64,000 nt of DNA, from positions 17,923,732 to 17,987,731 of the forward strand of contig NC_040016.1 in assembly GCF_000972845.2 (NCBI RefSeq), written 5' to 3'. The stretch is from Larimichthys crocea. Lineage: Eukaryota; Chordata; Actinopteri; Sciaenidae. Below the pieces are notes generated by a model. That model saw only the letters and a list, made by a program, of their open reading frames with translations, was not told the origin of the DNA and ran no database searches. Positions 37,801-49,964 of this stretch are shown here, in pieces. The number at the start of each line of letters is the position of its first letter. Position 1 is the first letter of the stretch. A program made the position numbers and the translations under genes.

Positions 37801-39657
37801 TGTTTTATTGATAATCTACTCATACGCCTCAAAGTTTACTGACTCTCAGATTAAGTTTAGGACCCAGTTTGTAACCCTTACAGGAGCTCAGCAGCAAAAA
37901 GGACCAGAACCACAACAGGCAACTCAAACAAAACAAAACAAAAATTGCTACTCATTGCAGTCAGCCAAATCCAAGTAAAAGTATTCACATTTATCCCATC
38001 TATACAGCGCCAGTTCTTCTTTTACAAAGAGGCTTCACTTCTAAATGTCAGTAATAATGAGATGTCTATGTGGCACTGATGGGGGGGGGGGATTTTTTTT
38101 TGACTGAGACAAAAAAGAAGTTCAGTGCGACCAAGAAACTGTGAGTCTGAATCAGGTGATGCCAGTAAAAATAAAAAAGGGATAAACTCGGAACCAGGCA
38201 AAGATTCAGAGTGTTTAAAGAGTTCTCGGTGTAACTGAATATTTAATATTATATTTCTTTTGAGCAAAGAACGGGCTGATGCATGCCGACGTGCAAAAGT
38301 ACCATTGGCCACCATGTGCAAGAGCACGCGGGCGATACGACTGTTTTTGTTGCTGCCATTATGAAAGTAATAAGAACAATGCAGGAAATGATTGAAGCCA
38401 TTAGTCCTTTAGATGGAGGGCTGTGATCTGGGGAAATACCGGTGACTACATGGCCAAACACTGACATGCATTTTTATCAATCTGGCACCAACTCCGTGAT
38501 TGTGTTGTAACGTTTCTGGCAGAACTTGAGCCAAAGTGTGTCGGTTTATGCTTGGTGGATATCTGAAGTGTTTTTTTTTTAAAGTTTCTTAAATCATTGT
38601 TTAATATTCAGGACAACTGACAGAGAAAACTTTACCGTCTGCTCAGAAATACGGGATTACACGCTTTTCCCTGTCAACTAATTAACCTAATTTCTAAAAT
38701 TATAACATCCTTTCATGTTTGCATGATGAATTGATCTTTTTTTATTAAGATAGTCTAAATGACATTGTATATTTTTAACTTACACACCCCGATCAAGCTC
38801 CATTTTCTGAACGCTTTAACCGAGGCCGCTGTCTGTTCGCTAACTGACACTGAAAGAAAGACACATGACTTCCTATTACCGCACATTTCTCAGCCCTAAA
38901 AGTGGAGTCATTATACCATAAAACTGAACATTAAGTGTAATTCTCAAGTCATCCATTTCCTTCCCCAAAATTCTCAATACACCAAAGATTGATGGACTTA
39001 AACAAAGCTGTTTACTGCCATAATGTTATGCAAACTGCTCATTATGTATAGGACATAAATACATACAACAAAGTGTCTGCCAAGAAGAAATGACTGCGCA
39101 ATTAATTATCCAGCATTGAGTTCTTATCCATCCTCAGGATGTGTCCACACAACGGCAGCTTTTTTTCTTATGTATGCTTTCTTTAAAATCAGCTGCACAC
39201 AGAGTTTTTAGTCTTGAAATGACGGCTTGGCATTTAAGAAGGCAACTTTCTAACAGAAAGTTTAAATTCTAGTGCAGCCAATCACAGAATGCAGATGGCA
39301 TTAAGCTGTATTTGTGTCGTTTTTGTCAGACAACTCAACAAAATAGAGTCAAGAGTGCGTGATCAACAGGTAGCACTTATGAGTTACGTCCAAAATGACT
39401 GCGCACACGTTTGGTTTTAAGACTAAAGTAGAATGAAAAGGATTTTTTCTTTTGTTCATGCATTTTTAGTATTAACAGACATCTTTATGAAAACAACCTG
39501 GAACAATTTTCCAAGTGCTACGTTACATGCAGAACAGAAATAGTGGCGGTCTCACCTTTCACAAATGATTGTTGGCCACAAATTGCAAATTCCTACGGGG
39601 CTATCAAATGCTCATGGAGGGGGTTTCAAGTATGGCATTTGTTTTGATTGGTTAAAC
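31850..39657. other. Probable rarg upstream or 5' intron DNA, no coding exon seen
   Basis: No supported coding exon. Contains a GT repeat (32039-32062), a CAC tract near 32681-32698, a CTG run near 32797-32815 and poly-A near 33742. Around 34318-34375 are three TGACC-type nuclear receptor half-sites at irregular spacing. 33000-33240 is non-repetitive and could be a conserved noncoding element. Confidence 0.45.
35635..35900. repeat. Common fish interspersed repeat, fragments 3 and 4 in inverted orientation
   Basis: 35640-35760 ('cagactgaaaacattggaaa', 'tttgtccaaaggtta') resembles the second half of the family in plus orientation. 35800-35890 ('ataagctaagcc', 'gtagcttaatatttac', 'aatcaatcttttcttcc') resembles the first half in minus orientation. 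Both are degenerate. Confidence 0.45.
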
Positions 39658-39668
39658 ATGTCAAAGTG

Positions 39669-39814
39669 CGGGGCGGTGTTTAGCTCAGTTGGTGGAGCAG
39701 CCACCCCATCTGCGAAGGCTCAGTCCTCGCTGCGGAAGCCCAGGGTTCGAACCCGACATGTGGCTCATTCCCCGTCTCTCTGTCCCCGTGTTTGCTTGAA
39801 AAGGCCAAAAAATT
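39669..39814 (+). mobile_element. tRNA-derived SINE with target-site duplication
   Basis: The 5' part has an A-box TAGCTCAGTTGG and a B-box GGTTCGAACCC about 45 bp apart, the internal RNA polymerase III promoter of a tRNA-like head. The 146-bp element ends A-rich ('ggccaaaaaatt') and is flanked by an exact 11-bp direct repeat ATGTCAAAGTG at 39658-39668 and 39815-39825. It is not a functional tRNA, since the acceptor stem does not close. Confidence 0.85.
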
Positions 39815-39825
39815 ATGTCAAAGTG

Positions 39826-42800
39826 AACGAAAAGAAATTATAACGTGCAGCTTTTCATGTTGCGAATTCGGTTCTTTTTCGCACGCAAGTGACATATTCA
39901 AAATTAACCAATTTTGTGTGGACGGGCTCAAAGTAATGACTTTCTGTCTTTGTGTGTGTGTGTGTCTGTGTGTGTGTGTGTGTGTAGTTTCATAACTGTA
40001 ACCTCAAGCAGATTTGGGTTGGAAAAACAATAAAGTTTAAATTACATTTACACCCAGGATAACCAGATCCAGATGAAGCTCCTAATAAGCACCTAAGACG
40101 TGTTATTCCAAAAAAAATTGTTTTTGTCATTTCAGCTGTTTACGGTTGAACGTTGTTTACAAGTGTTGCAACAATACGCCGAACACAATGACGTAGCTCC
40201 TGGTGTAGTTTGATGGAAATGATGTGAAGGCGAGCAGAGTAGACAGTGTGTGGCGGCTTGTTGGAAAAGACAGAGAGATGGAAAGCCCCATCGTTTCTAC
40301 GCTGAAGCTGTTTTTAATCCTCATAGTCTGGGAAAAAAGAGCATCGGTTGTGTGTTGTATGTGTGTGTGTCTTGTGTCTGCAAGTTGGTGTATATATATA
40401 TGTCTGTGTGTCAGCAGGACCAGGACCAGGTGACCCAGTCTGACCTGACCCAGCCAGGTCTCATAAAAGCAGCATTGAGGCCTGGAGTCCTGGAGACACA
40501 GCACTGCTTTTGTTGCCCTGCCCAAGGTGTATTCCCCCTGGAGGGAGAGTGAAGGAGGCGTGGGGGGTGTTACTCATTAGAGAGAAAGAAACCATTCCTT
40601 GGCTTGGGCGCACATTAGTTCATAGTTTATTAGTGGAAATAAAACCGTTTCTTTGTTTTTATGTATGTTTTCTGCAACCACTCGGCCTTCGTTTTTTGCT
40701 CCCTCCTCCCATGCTGCTTCACCACAGTCCGTTCTTTCTCTTATTAATCCAGTTTCCAGTATGGCTCTAATTAATAGGACTCTGTTCACTTCTTACACAT
40801 GGTCTGCCAGATGCTTGAACCTCCCTGCTATGAGCTTCCCCTCCCTTTCTTTTCTTCTGTTTCCCTCTATCTTTTTTCCATCTTTTTCTTTTTTTTCTTT
40901 CAGCTTTCAACACTTTATTTTTTTCTCCATCCCGGTCCTTTTATACATCTGGCTTTCATACCATATCGGTCTTTGAATTTGATTGGTTAAAGAGTCAACT
41001 TGAAGGACTCGCGGGCAGCATCTGTGCGAGGATCCTCCATCCTATATTTACTCCTTCATTCTTCAAGGTCAATTTCAGTTTTCAATGGCGCTTCAGCATG
41101 TGTGAACGCCGTGTGTTTTCCGCTGATTACTTGCCCATGAACATGATTAAAGTCACAGAACATCTGTGTGTGTTCACCTCCGCAGCCTGCATGTCCGCAC
41201 TTGTATGTTTCTGTGTTCTGCTTTTTACCGAAGGCACGCGTATGCATATGTTTTCCAAAAAATGTCACCATACCACACCATGTATGTAATGACTTTCATA
41301 ATCACTACACACTTTATCCAACCTGTGTTTGACATTCTCTGATGGTCAAACACAAAAGTTCTTTGTGGAAATAGTTACTGGGACTCTCCCTAACTGGCCC
41401 TCGCAGTGAAGAAAAACCGCAGCAGAGCCAAGCAGTTACAGAAAAAATGTCAATATGGGAAATATGACTTTAAAAACAACACTCACTGCGCTGACTCTGT
41501 GTGCGAATGTGTAATACGTACTGTATGCGTATGTGCATGCGGGAAGAAATAACTGCTGTAACAACAGAGGGATGTTGAAAGATTTCACTCTAACAATAGT
41601 AGCACAGATGCCTGATGATTAGTCTAATAGTCTGTCGAACCCATTCATATCAATGAGTCTAGAATAGATGTTAGAAACGCGCCTCAGTATTAAATGAAAT
41701 ACAACTAACGGCGCCGCACACCACACGACCACAACTAACATTTGAACCTCTATTATAACCGTTTCAACAGAAACTGAACCTTTATAGAGGAAGGATTTAT
41801 TACAGGGATTAGACTGCATAAGTTTGAACAACTAAATCATAAATAAACCGGCTATACATACTTTAAAATAGACATTTTATTTATGACGATAATTTTCTTG
41901 CAAGAATACCGGAAAAGAGGAAAAAACAGACACAGTAAGAAGAAACTATTGTATCTAAATTATGAATCTTAGTATGAACTGCCAGGTACCTCAACACATT
42001 TTATTATGATCTTGAGTGATGAAATCTGGAGGACACTGTTATGGTTTTGATCAGGGGAAAAAAAAAAACATTTTTTCATTTTGCTCTGGTGGAGTTGACA
42101 TATTACATTTTACACATATTTATCCAGGTTTAGAGATGATCATTATGAAAACTGCTCCCAGAGACGTCTGTGGATTATTAAGAGAGACTTGGACAGTGTT
42201 TCTGGAAAGACGTGTTACCGTTACATGTTTCTGGCATGATTTAGAAAAAATAATAATTTCCAATAAACTGGGTTCTCAGAAATCGATATCTCAGATCCTG
42301 AGCGAATAAAATCATAATCTGCATGACTAAAACTGTAATTTGAGTCAACTAACCCTGTTAAGATGAAAGCCGTGACGTATTACTTGCGTGTGGCCAGTAT
42401 TTTTACCTCCATATGTGGAAGTGACCCTGTAATTGTGAGGATCTTCTGTTTGTATATATATCGACTGTACTTGTACTTTGTACCTGAGTCATATCTGTTT
42501 TGAAAGACAGCTTACCAATTGTTCCTCTCTCTCTCTCTCTAAATATGTATATATATATATATATGTGTGTGTATATATATATTATACTCGGGTAGTGTAG
42601 TTATTGTAGTTTGTGAAGGACATTTGTAAATACATAACTTTTACTCTGTCTCTCACCCACCCTGGGTGTTTGATTCCCATGCTGAAGCAGGCCCAAAACA
42701 ACAAGACATTCTTTGGCCGGGCTGTATTTACCACAGCTCCACCACAGAGAGTTAAGCTCCACCCACTCATGAAATCACTGAAGGGGATGAGAGAGTCATA

Positions 42801-42984
42801 GAGAAACAAGAGGGGAGGGGTGCCCTCATTTAACTTATTGACAGGGTCACAGAGCCACTACACGAGTCCTCAGAGACAGAAAGGTGAGACACTGTGATCA
42901 TCGCAAACCATTGAGCGGCTTCTGCTTCAGCTTCAGCAGCGGGGTTTATGGTGCGGGGTACAGTGAGAGCGAATAGGTTATGTG

Positions 42985-43015
<31 letters not shown>

Positions 43016-43438
43016 TGCTGTAAAGGGTTAATTGTACCCATGTTGTGGCTGGCTGTTCTCGGGCAGGCTGGCTACAGTCAGGCTGGCAGAGGGAACAGAG
43101 AGACCCTTTATAATACAGTTCTGCTGATTGAAATCATATGGCATTGCCTGAAATCATTGCACTACTTTGAAGACACACAAAAAGCAAGAGAAATGTGTTG
43201 TACACCCTGTACCTCTTTGCTCTGTCAGCTGTTTCCTCAACACTCCCTTTGCGCTCTTCGTCTTCTTCACTTTCATTCCTCGTCTGGAGTCTGATTTTGA
43301 GTTATTTCAGAAAGTTTCAGAAAGTGACGTCTTCGTCTGAATTGTTGTTGCTGGCTAGACTTTAGGTGAGTTGTTGAGGCACTCTGCATTCTACGATTTT
43401 GATTTAAGTATCTAACCCCTTTCTCCTCTTTTCTACAG
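39826..43438. other. rarg 5' region with candidate promoter near 40.46 kb
   Basis: Contains the half-site cluster and TATA-like box at 40431-40469, GT repeats at 39951-39986 and 42981-43015, and a TA/TG tract at 42547-42581. No coding exon is identified. The last 30 bases form a strong polypyrimidine tract and acceptor for the RAR-gamma-1 exon. Confidence 0.45.
40431..40469 (+). promoter_or_regulatory. Nuclear receptor half-site cluster upstream of a TATA-like box
   Basis: On the minus strand AGGTCA-N4-GGGTCA forms a DR4 (plus 40431-40446: TGACCC, agtc, TGACCT). A further TGACCC overlaps it at 40446-40451. CATAAAAG, a TATA-like box, follows at 40462-40469. This layout resembles hormone-responsive promoters. 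DR4 is classically a TR/LXR-RXR spacing, not the DR5 typical of RAR-RXR. Confidence 0.35.
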
Positions 43439-43850
43439 AATCTGGACCTGGTCAGGTCTTGGTCACGTGGCCCCTGGCCTTTCTGCGTCTCATCCTCCTT
43501 CCTCGGTATCCCTCTCACCTCTCTGCAGCCCGACAGCAGAGAAGCCAGCAGCTGAGAGGGGCTGGATGGCACCAGCTCACTTCAAACTCAACGTAGGGTC
43601 CTGACGAACGCGACGCTGGGAGAGGAACCGACAACAACAGCCAGAGAGAAGTCACCTGAACTACCAGCGGCACTTTTCACGATGGCGACCAACAGGGAGC
43701 ACCAACTGCGTCACATGACCGGCTTTCCCCGCGCTATGTACCCGTTCACCTTTAACTCCATGCGGAGCCACTCCCCCTTTGACCTACTGGCCAGTAGCCA
43801 CCTCTTTGGCCGGTTTGGGGCGGACCTTCCTAAAGAGATGGCTGCATTGT
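43439..43850 (+). CDS. rarg: rarg: RAR-gamma-1 first coding exon (A1 domain), partial gene
   Basis: An exon starts after a strong acceptor (polypyrimidine plus TACAG, ending 43438). The ATG is at 43682, and 56 codons plus one base lead to a GTGAGT donor after 43850. The peptide starts MATNREHQLRHMTGFPRAMY and ends ADLPKEMAAL, matching human RARG isoform 1 (MATNKE...DLPKEMASL). It encodes the A domain (AF-1 part) of retinoic acid receptor gamma, a nuclear retinoic-acid-dependent transcription factor that pairs with RXR. The dangling T gives phase 1, ready to form the Ser codon before VETQ in the common exon. That exon and the rest of the receptor lie beyond the window. 43439-43681 is 5' UTR. 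Confidence 0.9.
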
Positions 43851-44274
43851 GTGAGTGATAAAAAATTATTCTTTTAGTCTTTTCATTCGGTACATTTCAT
43901 GACTCGAGATAAATGTCTTTGCAATTTACTTGTATGACCACAGGCCACTGGGTTACCTCACTTAAACTCACATCCGCACACAAGAAGACGTGTTTACACG
44001 TCTTAAACCAGCTCAAAACTACAATGTCCTATTCAGCTTATTTAAAAAAAAAAAGTGTCAAAAATGTTTTGATATATTAATGTGGGCTCCAACTGGCCCA
44101 ATCAAGAGGCAAGAAATCCTAATCCCACGCCTTTGCACATGACAAGATAGTGCGCCAAATGTGTGTGTCCTGACCAGTGCTGTTTTGTGTAAAACAGTGG
44201 AGACTTGCCACAATTTTGGAAAGGTCTTCGGGGCCAATTTTGAGGGGCTATAATCAGGCTTTAAATCATGCGAC

Positions 44275-44350
44275 GAGAAGAGAAGAGAAGAGAAGAGAAG
44301 AGAAGAGAAGAGAAGAGAAGAGAAGAGAAGAGAAGAGAAGAGAAGAGAAG
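44275..44350. repeat. (AGAAG)n microsatellite
   Basis: About 15 perfect pentanucleotide units. The right-hand copy of the block has the same tract at 47852-47916, shorter and interrupted. Confidence 0.95.
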
Positions 44351-45804
44351 GGTTTGTGGTCTACCAGGCAGATGGCAGAGAGGGCAGGCTGGAAAACAGA
44401 AAAAAAAAAACATAACATGGTCCTGTGTATGTAATTTGCTGCATTCCACAGAAAATAAATCTTTCAGATCATCGTCAATCAGTCATTAGAATAATCAGAT
44501 AGAGACAGGAAATAGGAGTTTATATGAAGATATATATAAAAAAAGAGTTTCTCATTTCATCTTGCAGAAGCTGTGTGATTGAGATGAGACCTGTTTGAGT
44601 CACAGGGGGCGCTATTGCACTTCACAGTGACAGAGATACTGGGAGAGACGACACAGGGAGTCCTTTCAAGAGTTTACACAAAGGCCGACTGTCCTTTACT
44701 CACTCTAATATACTATTTCTTAAAGACTTCTTTATTCTTTTTTCCTTATTTATCCTCTTCTTGTGGTGTTTCATTATTGATACATTACACGTTAACGGCA
44801 CTATTTAACTGAATCTGCATACAGATAATTAAAACTCACTATAACACACTCATGTTAGTGCTGTAAAAATTTCATATTATGTCTAATACTTGCTATAAAT
44901 TTACACAAGACAGAGAAAATTGACTGATTTACAGTGATTCACACACAGGTATGTATTCTACTTCAGTCATATTACTTCATGTTCTAACATGTTTATGTTT
45001 TATCTGCTCCAAACGATACTGGAAACACTCTGAAGTAGCATTTTGTGGTATGTTAATAATGTTATTATCAGTTTCCTCTTTATATATTTTGTCATTAATT
45101 CCCATTCTTGACAGAACCAAGGCAGCTATTTTATATATTTATTTTTACTTTGCCTTATACATCATGTACTTTTGCAGTTACAGAACTAATGCAGGCACCC
45201 ACAGCTCACAGTGTTTATATGAATACTGCCGTCCTCAAGTTCTCTACATTTGACTGCTGTATGTACGCTGAAGTCCCACACTATGTGGATTTGCTTGCAT
45301 CCTTATTAAACCCTAAATTGATCAATGGACACACAACGATGAAACACTCGATAATGTGTGAAAGACACACGTTACACGGAGACATGTTTGTATCACTCAT
45401 CCTGCGAGACTGAAATCAGGTGTAGAAATACCTGCTGAACTCTCCTGTCAATCAGTGTGTATATTTGTGTGTGTGTCATTATGTGCACTCAGATAATGCG
45501 TTCAGCTGTTTATCTCCAGTTGTTCTCTAGAGACTCCGGCCCCGACAACCAGGCTGGTAGCACTCACAGACTGTCATTACATCTTTGACATGTTGCCTCT
45601 GGAACTTTTGTACATTAGAGACAGACAGATATGAGCGGCCGCATTATGTCAGTCAGGATAGATAGATAAGGGCAATGAGTGTAGTCACATGTGACAAAAC
45701 AAGGAGAGGTCCACATAACTTGTCAGGTAGTTTTTTTTTAGATTAAACTGTTTCACAGATAAACCTGTTTTCTGATATTACACCACTGAGGATAACGTGT
45801 AGAC

Positions 45805-46244
45805 CAGTGGTTCTTAACCATGTTGGAGGTAGCGAACCCCACCGGTTTCATATGCTCATTCACCGAACCCTTCTTTAGTAAAATAAAATATGATTTTTTT
45901 ACTGGTGCACAAAATGAACCGTCATTACAACATCACACTTGTCAAATAAAAAACCAACACAGTGCATGAACTCACAACAACTTACCTCATGGTGACTCCT
46001 GCTGTTGCCTTTGAGACCAGTTCAGATCTCGTGGCTCACCTTGGCAAGTGCCAGCCTCATGTCATTGTTTCACAGCAAAGTCTGTTCCTTTTCTTTAGTT
46101 TTAATGTCAGCAATCCTCGAAAACGATTGCTCACGAAAGATATGTTTGTAAAATGGTAAAAATCCAGGGCGGGGCTTCCACCGAACCCCTGGCGACCGAC
46201 TCACCGAACCCCTAAAGTTCGATCGAACCCAGGTTAAACCACTG
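45805..46244. mobile_element. Non-autonomous hAT-like element, left copy
   Basis: Termini are CAGTGGTTCTTAACC at the left and GGTTAAACCACTG at the right, imperfect inverted repeats of the hAT-Charlie/Zaphod kind. The flanks are GTGTAGAC (45797-45804) and GTGTAAGAC (46245-46253), an 8-bp target duplication with one extra base. The element is about 440 bp and encodes no transposase. Confidence 0.8.
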
Positions 46245-46319
46245 GTGTAAGACACAATATTGTTATAATATCACAACTCTATAAGATGTCCAAAGTAAAC
46301 TGTACCCAAATCAGTTTAA

Positions 46320-46800
46320 TCTATGAACTTTATTTGACAGACAGGGTTAGTACAGTCACACAGTAAAACCAGGACACCACGTTGGATTTGCACACACATA
46401 GGATGAAAGCCCTAAGAGGAGTTCGTTCAAATGCGACCCCTGGAAATTACCCCAAAAACACGAAAAGTCCAACTTTGACAAAAAATGGACGCCGTACGCT
46501 TCGCTGTAGCCCGGGTCACCAAGAGACTTTTTTGTGTGTCTCGGTATGTTACATACTTCCTCCAAATTTCGTACACGTGGATGAATCCGTGGCGAGGGGC
46601 CCCTCTGAAAACATACATCTAGGTGGCGCTGTAGAGCCATTTTTGCATGTCCATGTGCGAGACCCCCAAAATGCGTAATTTTACACCCGACTTTGGGGGG
46701 TAGGCAAATTTCATGAGTGTTCGAGTACATATAGGCCGTCGAAATATGGGATTAACTTTTAGGAAACTGAAGAAGCGGCGGAATAAAAAAATAAAAAAAT
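46320..46800. repeat. Unclassified interspersed repeat, left copy
   Basis: GC-richer than its surroundings, with landmarks 'gcgacccctggaaattaccc', 'cgaggggcccct' and 'ggtggcgctgtagagcca'. It is much better preserved between the two block copies than the DNA on its left, differing by substitutions rather than indels. The 98-codon open frame inside it looks incidental. Confidence 0.55.
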
Positions 46801-46887
46801 AAACATGCGAAATTCAATAAATAATAATTCATTAAGTCAAGTAAGTCATATACTGAGCATGTAGTGGAGTAGGTAACTTTGTATGCA

Positions 46888-46938
<51 letters not shown>
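46888..46938. repeat. (GT)n microsatellite, long allele
   Basis: About 50 bp of GT units. The equivalent place in the right copy (about 50549-50562) is only about 14 bp. Confidence 0.95.
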
Positions 46939-46942
<4 letters not shown>

Positions 46943-47181
46943 TAAACATGTGTAAATGAATCATAAATGAAGCTTCATTCGACTCTGACTTATCAACACC
47001 AATGATTCAACAAATACTTTTCCAGATAATCATTCATGCTCCATCCCTTCTACGATAACCAACCCACAGACACAAAACGTAACATTAAAAACTGATGCTG
47101 TTCGATATGTAAAGTTCAAAAGTCTGTGAACAGGAGACCACAGAGCAGATCAGTCAGCCATGGGAAATGTTGGGTGTCAGT

Positions 47182-47191
47182 NNNNNNNNNN
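47182..47191. other. Assembly gap (10 N)
   Basis: Ten N characters separate two copies of the same sequence. The fixed small size suggests a placeholder rather than a measured distance. Confidence 0.99.
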
Positions 47192-47250
47192 GAGAGGAAC
47201 CGACAACAACAGCCAGAGAGGAAGTCACCTGAACTACAGCGCACTTCACG

Positions 47251-47417
47251 ATGGCGACCAACAGGGAGCCCAACTGCGGTCACATGGACCGGCTTTCCCC
47301 GCGCTATGTACCCGTTCACTTAACTCCATGCGGAGCCACTTCCCCTTTGACCTACTGGCCAGTAGCCACCTCTCGCCGGTTTTGGGGCGGACCTTCCCAA
47401 AGAGATGGCTGCATTGT
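47251..47417 (+). pseudogene. Frameshifted second copy of the RAR-gamma-1 exon, probably an assembly artefact
   Basis: Starts ATGGCGACCAACAGGGAG like the exon at 43682, but single-base losses and gains shift the frame after seven codons and again later. The GTGAGT donor is altered to GTGGTA. Flanking UTR and intron are copied with the same indel-rich noise. I regard it as a duplicate rendering of the one real exon, not a gene copy. Confidence 0.85.
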
Positions 47418-49376
47418 GTGGTAATAAAAATTATTTTTTCTTTTTTTTTTCATTCGGTACATTTCATGACTCGAGATAAGTCTTTGCAATTATCTGTATG
47501 ACCACAGGCCACTGGGTTACCTCACTTAAACTCACATCCGCACACAAGAAGACACACAAAAACGTGTTTACACGTCTTAAACCAGCTCAAAACACATGTT
47601 CTATTCAGCTATTAAAAAAAAAAAAAAAAAAGTGTCAAAAATGTTTTGATATATTAATGTGGGCTCCAACTGGCCCAATGAGAGGCAAGAAATCCTAATC
47701 CCACCGCCCTTGCACATGACAAGATAGTGCGCCAAATGTGTGTGTCCTGACCAGTGCTGTTTTGTGTAAAACAGTGGAGACTTGCCACAATTTTGGAAAG
47801 GTCTTCGGGCCAATTTTGAGGGCTATAATCAGGCTTTAAATCATGCGACGAGAGAAGAAGAGAAGAGAAGAGAAGAGAAAGAGAAGAGAAGAGAAGAGAA
47901 GAGAAGAGAAGAGAAGGGTTTGTGGTCTACCAGGCAGATGGCAGAGAGGGCAGGCTGGAAAACAGAAAAAAACAAAAAAAAACATAACATGGTCTGTGTA
48001 GTTAATTTGCTGCTTCCACAGAAAATAAATCTTTCAGATCATCGTCAATCAGTTCTTAGAATAATCAGATAGAGACGGAAATGGGAGTTATATGAAGATA
48101 TATATAAAAAAGAGTTTCTCATTCATCTTGCAGAAGCTGTGTGATTGAGATGAGACCTGTTTGAGTCACAGGGGGCGCTATTGCACTTCACAGTGACAGA
48201 GATACTGGGAGAGACGACACAGGGAGTCCTTCAAGAGTTTCACAAAGGCCGACTGTCCTTTACTCACTCTAATATACTACTTTCTTAAAGACTTCTTTAT
48301 CTTTTTTCCTTATTTATCCTCTTCTTGTGGTGTTTTATTGATGGAACTCATTACACGTTAACATATTTAACTGAATCGTTACAGATAATTAAAACTCACT
48401 ATACACACTCATGTTAGTGCTGTAGCAATTTCGTATTATGTCTAATACTTGTATAATTTCACAAGAAGAAAATTTGACTGATTTACAGTGATTCAAACAC
48501 AGGTATGTATTCTACTTCATCATATTACTTCATGTTGCTAACATTGTTTATGTTTTATCTGCTCCAAACATACTGGAAACACTCTGAAGGAATGTGGAAC
48601 AAATGTAGCATGTTGTGTTGTTGTATGTTAATAATGGTTATTATCAGTTTCCTCTTATATATTTCGTTCATTAATTCCCATTCTTGACGAACCAAGGCAG
48701 CTATTTTATATATTATTTTAGTTTGCCTTATACATCATGTACAGCAGTTACAGAACTAATGCAGGCACCAGAGCTCACAGTGTTTATATGAATATGCCGT
48801 CTCAGTTCTCTACATTTGACTGCTGTATGTACGCTGAAGTCCCACACTAGGTGGATTTGCTTGCATCTTATTAAACCCTAAATTGTGATCGACATAAAAC
48901 GATGAAACAAACTCGATAATGTGTGAAAGACACATCACGTTACACGGAGACATGTTTGTATCACTCATCACCGAGACTGAAATCAGGTGTAGAAATACCT
49001 GCTGAACTCTCCTGTCAATCAGTGTGTATATTTGTTTGTGTGTGGTGTCATTAGTGCACTCCAGATAATGCGTTCAGCTGTTTATCTCCAGTTGTTCTCT
49101 AGAGACTCCGGCCCCGACAACCGGCTGGTAGCACTCACAACTGTCCTTACATCTTTGACATGTTGCCTCTGGAACTTTTGTACATTAGAGACAGACAGAT
49201 ATGATGTGGCCGCATTATGTCGTCAGGATAGATAGATAAGGGCAATGAGTGTAGTCACATGTGACAAAACAAGGAGAGGTCCACATAACTTGTCAGGTAG
49301 TTTTTTTTTTAGATTTAAAACTGTTTCACAATAAACCTGTTTTCTGATATTACACCACTGAGGATAACGTGTAGAC

Positions 49377-49817
49377 CAGTGGTTCTTAACCTGTTGGAGG
49401 TACCGAACCCCACCGGTTTCATATGCTTCATTCACCGAACCCTTCTTTAGTAAAAAATAAAATATGATTTTTTTACTGGGCACAAAATGAACCTGCATTC
49501 ACATCACACTTGTTCAATAAAAAACCAACACAGTGCATGAACTCACACAAACTTACCTCAGTGTGACTTCTGCTGTTGCCTTTGCGAGACCAGTTCGATT
49601 GTGGCTTCACCTTGGCAAGTGCCAGCCTCATTCTGTTTCACAGCAAAGTCTGTCCTCTTTCTTAGTTTTTATGTCCAGCATCCTCGAAAACGATTGCTCA
49701 CAAAGGATATGTTGTAACAAATGGTATAAAAAATTCCGGGCGGAGGCTTCCACCGAACCCCTCGACCGACTCACCGCAACCCCTAAAGTTCGATCGAACC
49801 CCGGTTACAGACCACTG
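49377..49817. mobile_element. Non-autonomous hAT-like element, right copy, followed by an empty-site copy
   Basis: Same element as 45805-46244, bounded by CAGTGGTTC and ACCACTG. Directly after it (49818-49886) the left flank ('ctgtttcacaaataaatctg' to 'gataacgtgtagac') is repeated and runs straight into 'acaatatg', the right flank. That second stretch is exactly what an allele without the insertion would look like. Confidence 0.75.
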
Positions 49818-49964
49818 AACTGTTTCACAAATAAATCTGTTTTCTGATATTACACCACTGAGGATAACGTGTAGACACAATATGTTATAAATATCACATA
49901 TACTCTATAAGAGTGTCCAAATAAACTGTAACCCAAATCAGTTTAATCTATGAACTTTATTTGA

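Larger units (their letters stand above)
43620..47181. repeat. Duplicated block, left copy (left contig end)
   Basis: The whole block recurs at 47192-50815. Both copies begin 'gagaggaaccgacaacaaca' and end 'atgggaaatgttgggtgtcagt', in the same orientation, with a 10-N gap between. This copy carries the intact RAR-gamma-1 exon. Confidence 0.95.

Noticed and set aside
39670..39760. A functional tRNA gene
   Set aside because: A and B boxes are present, but the acceptor stem does not pair and the unit has an A-rich tail and a target duplication, so it is a SINE.
46382..46678. A 98-codon open frame present in both block copies
   Set aside because: It lies inside an interspersed repeat and shows no protein motif. 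Agreement between copies is explained by the duplicated assembly.
47251..47501. A second RAR-gamma-1 gene start (tandem rarg duplication)
   Set aside because: The frame is shifted, the donor is lost, and the whole flanking 3.6 kb is duplicated exactly up to an assembly gap with noisy indels. Assembly error is the simpler explanation.
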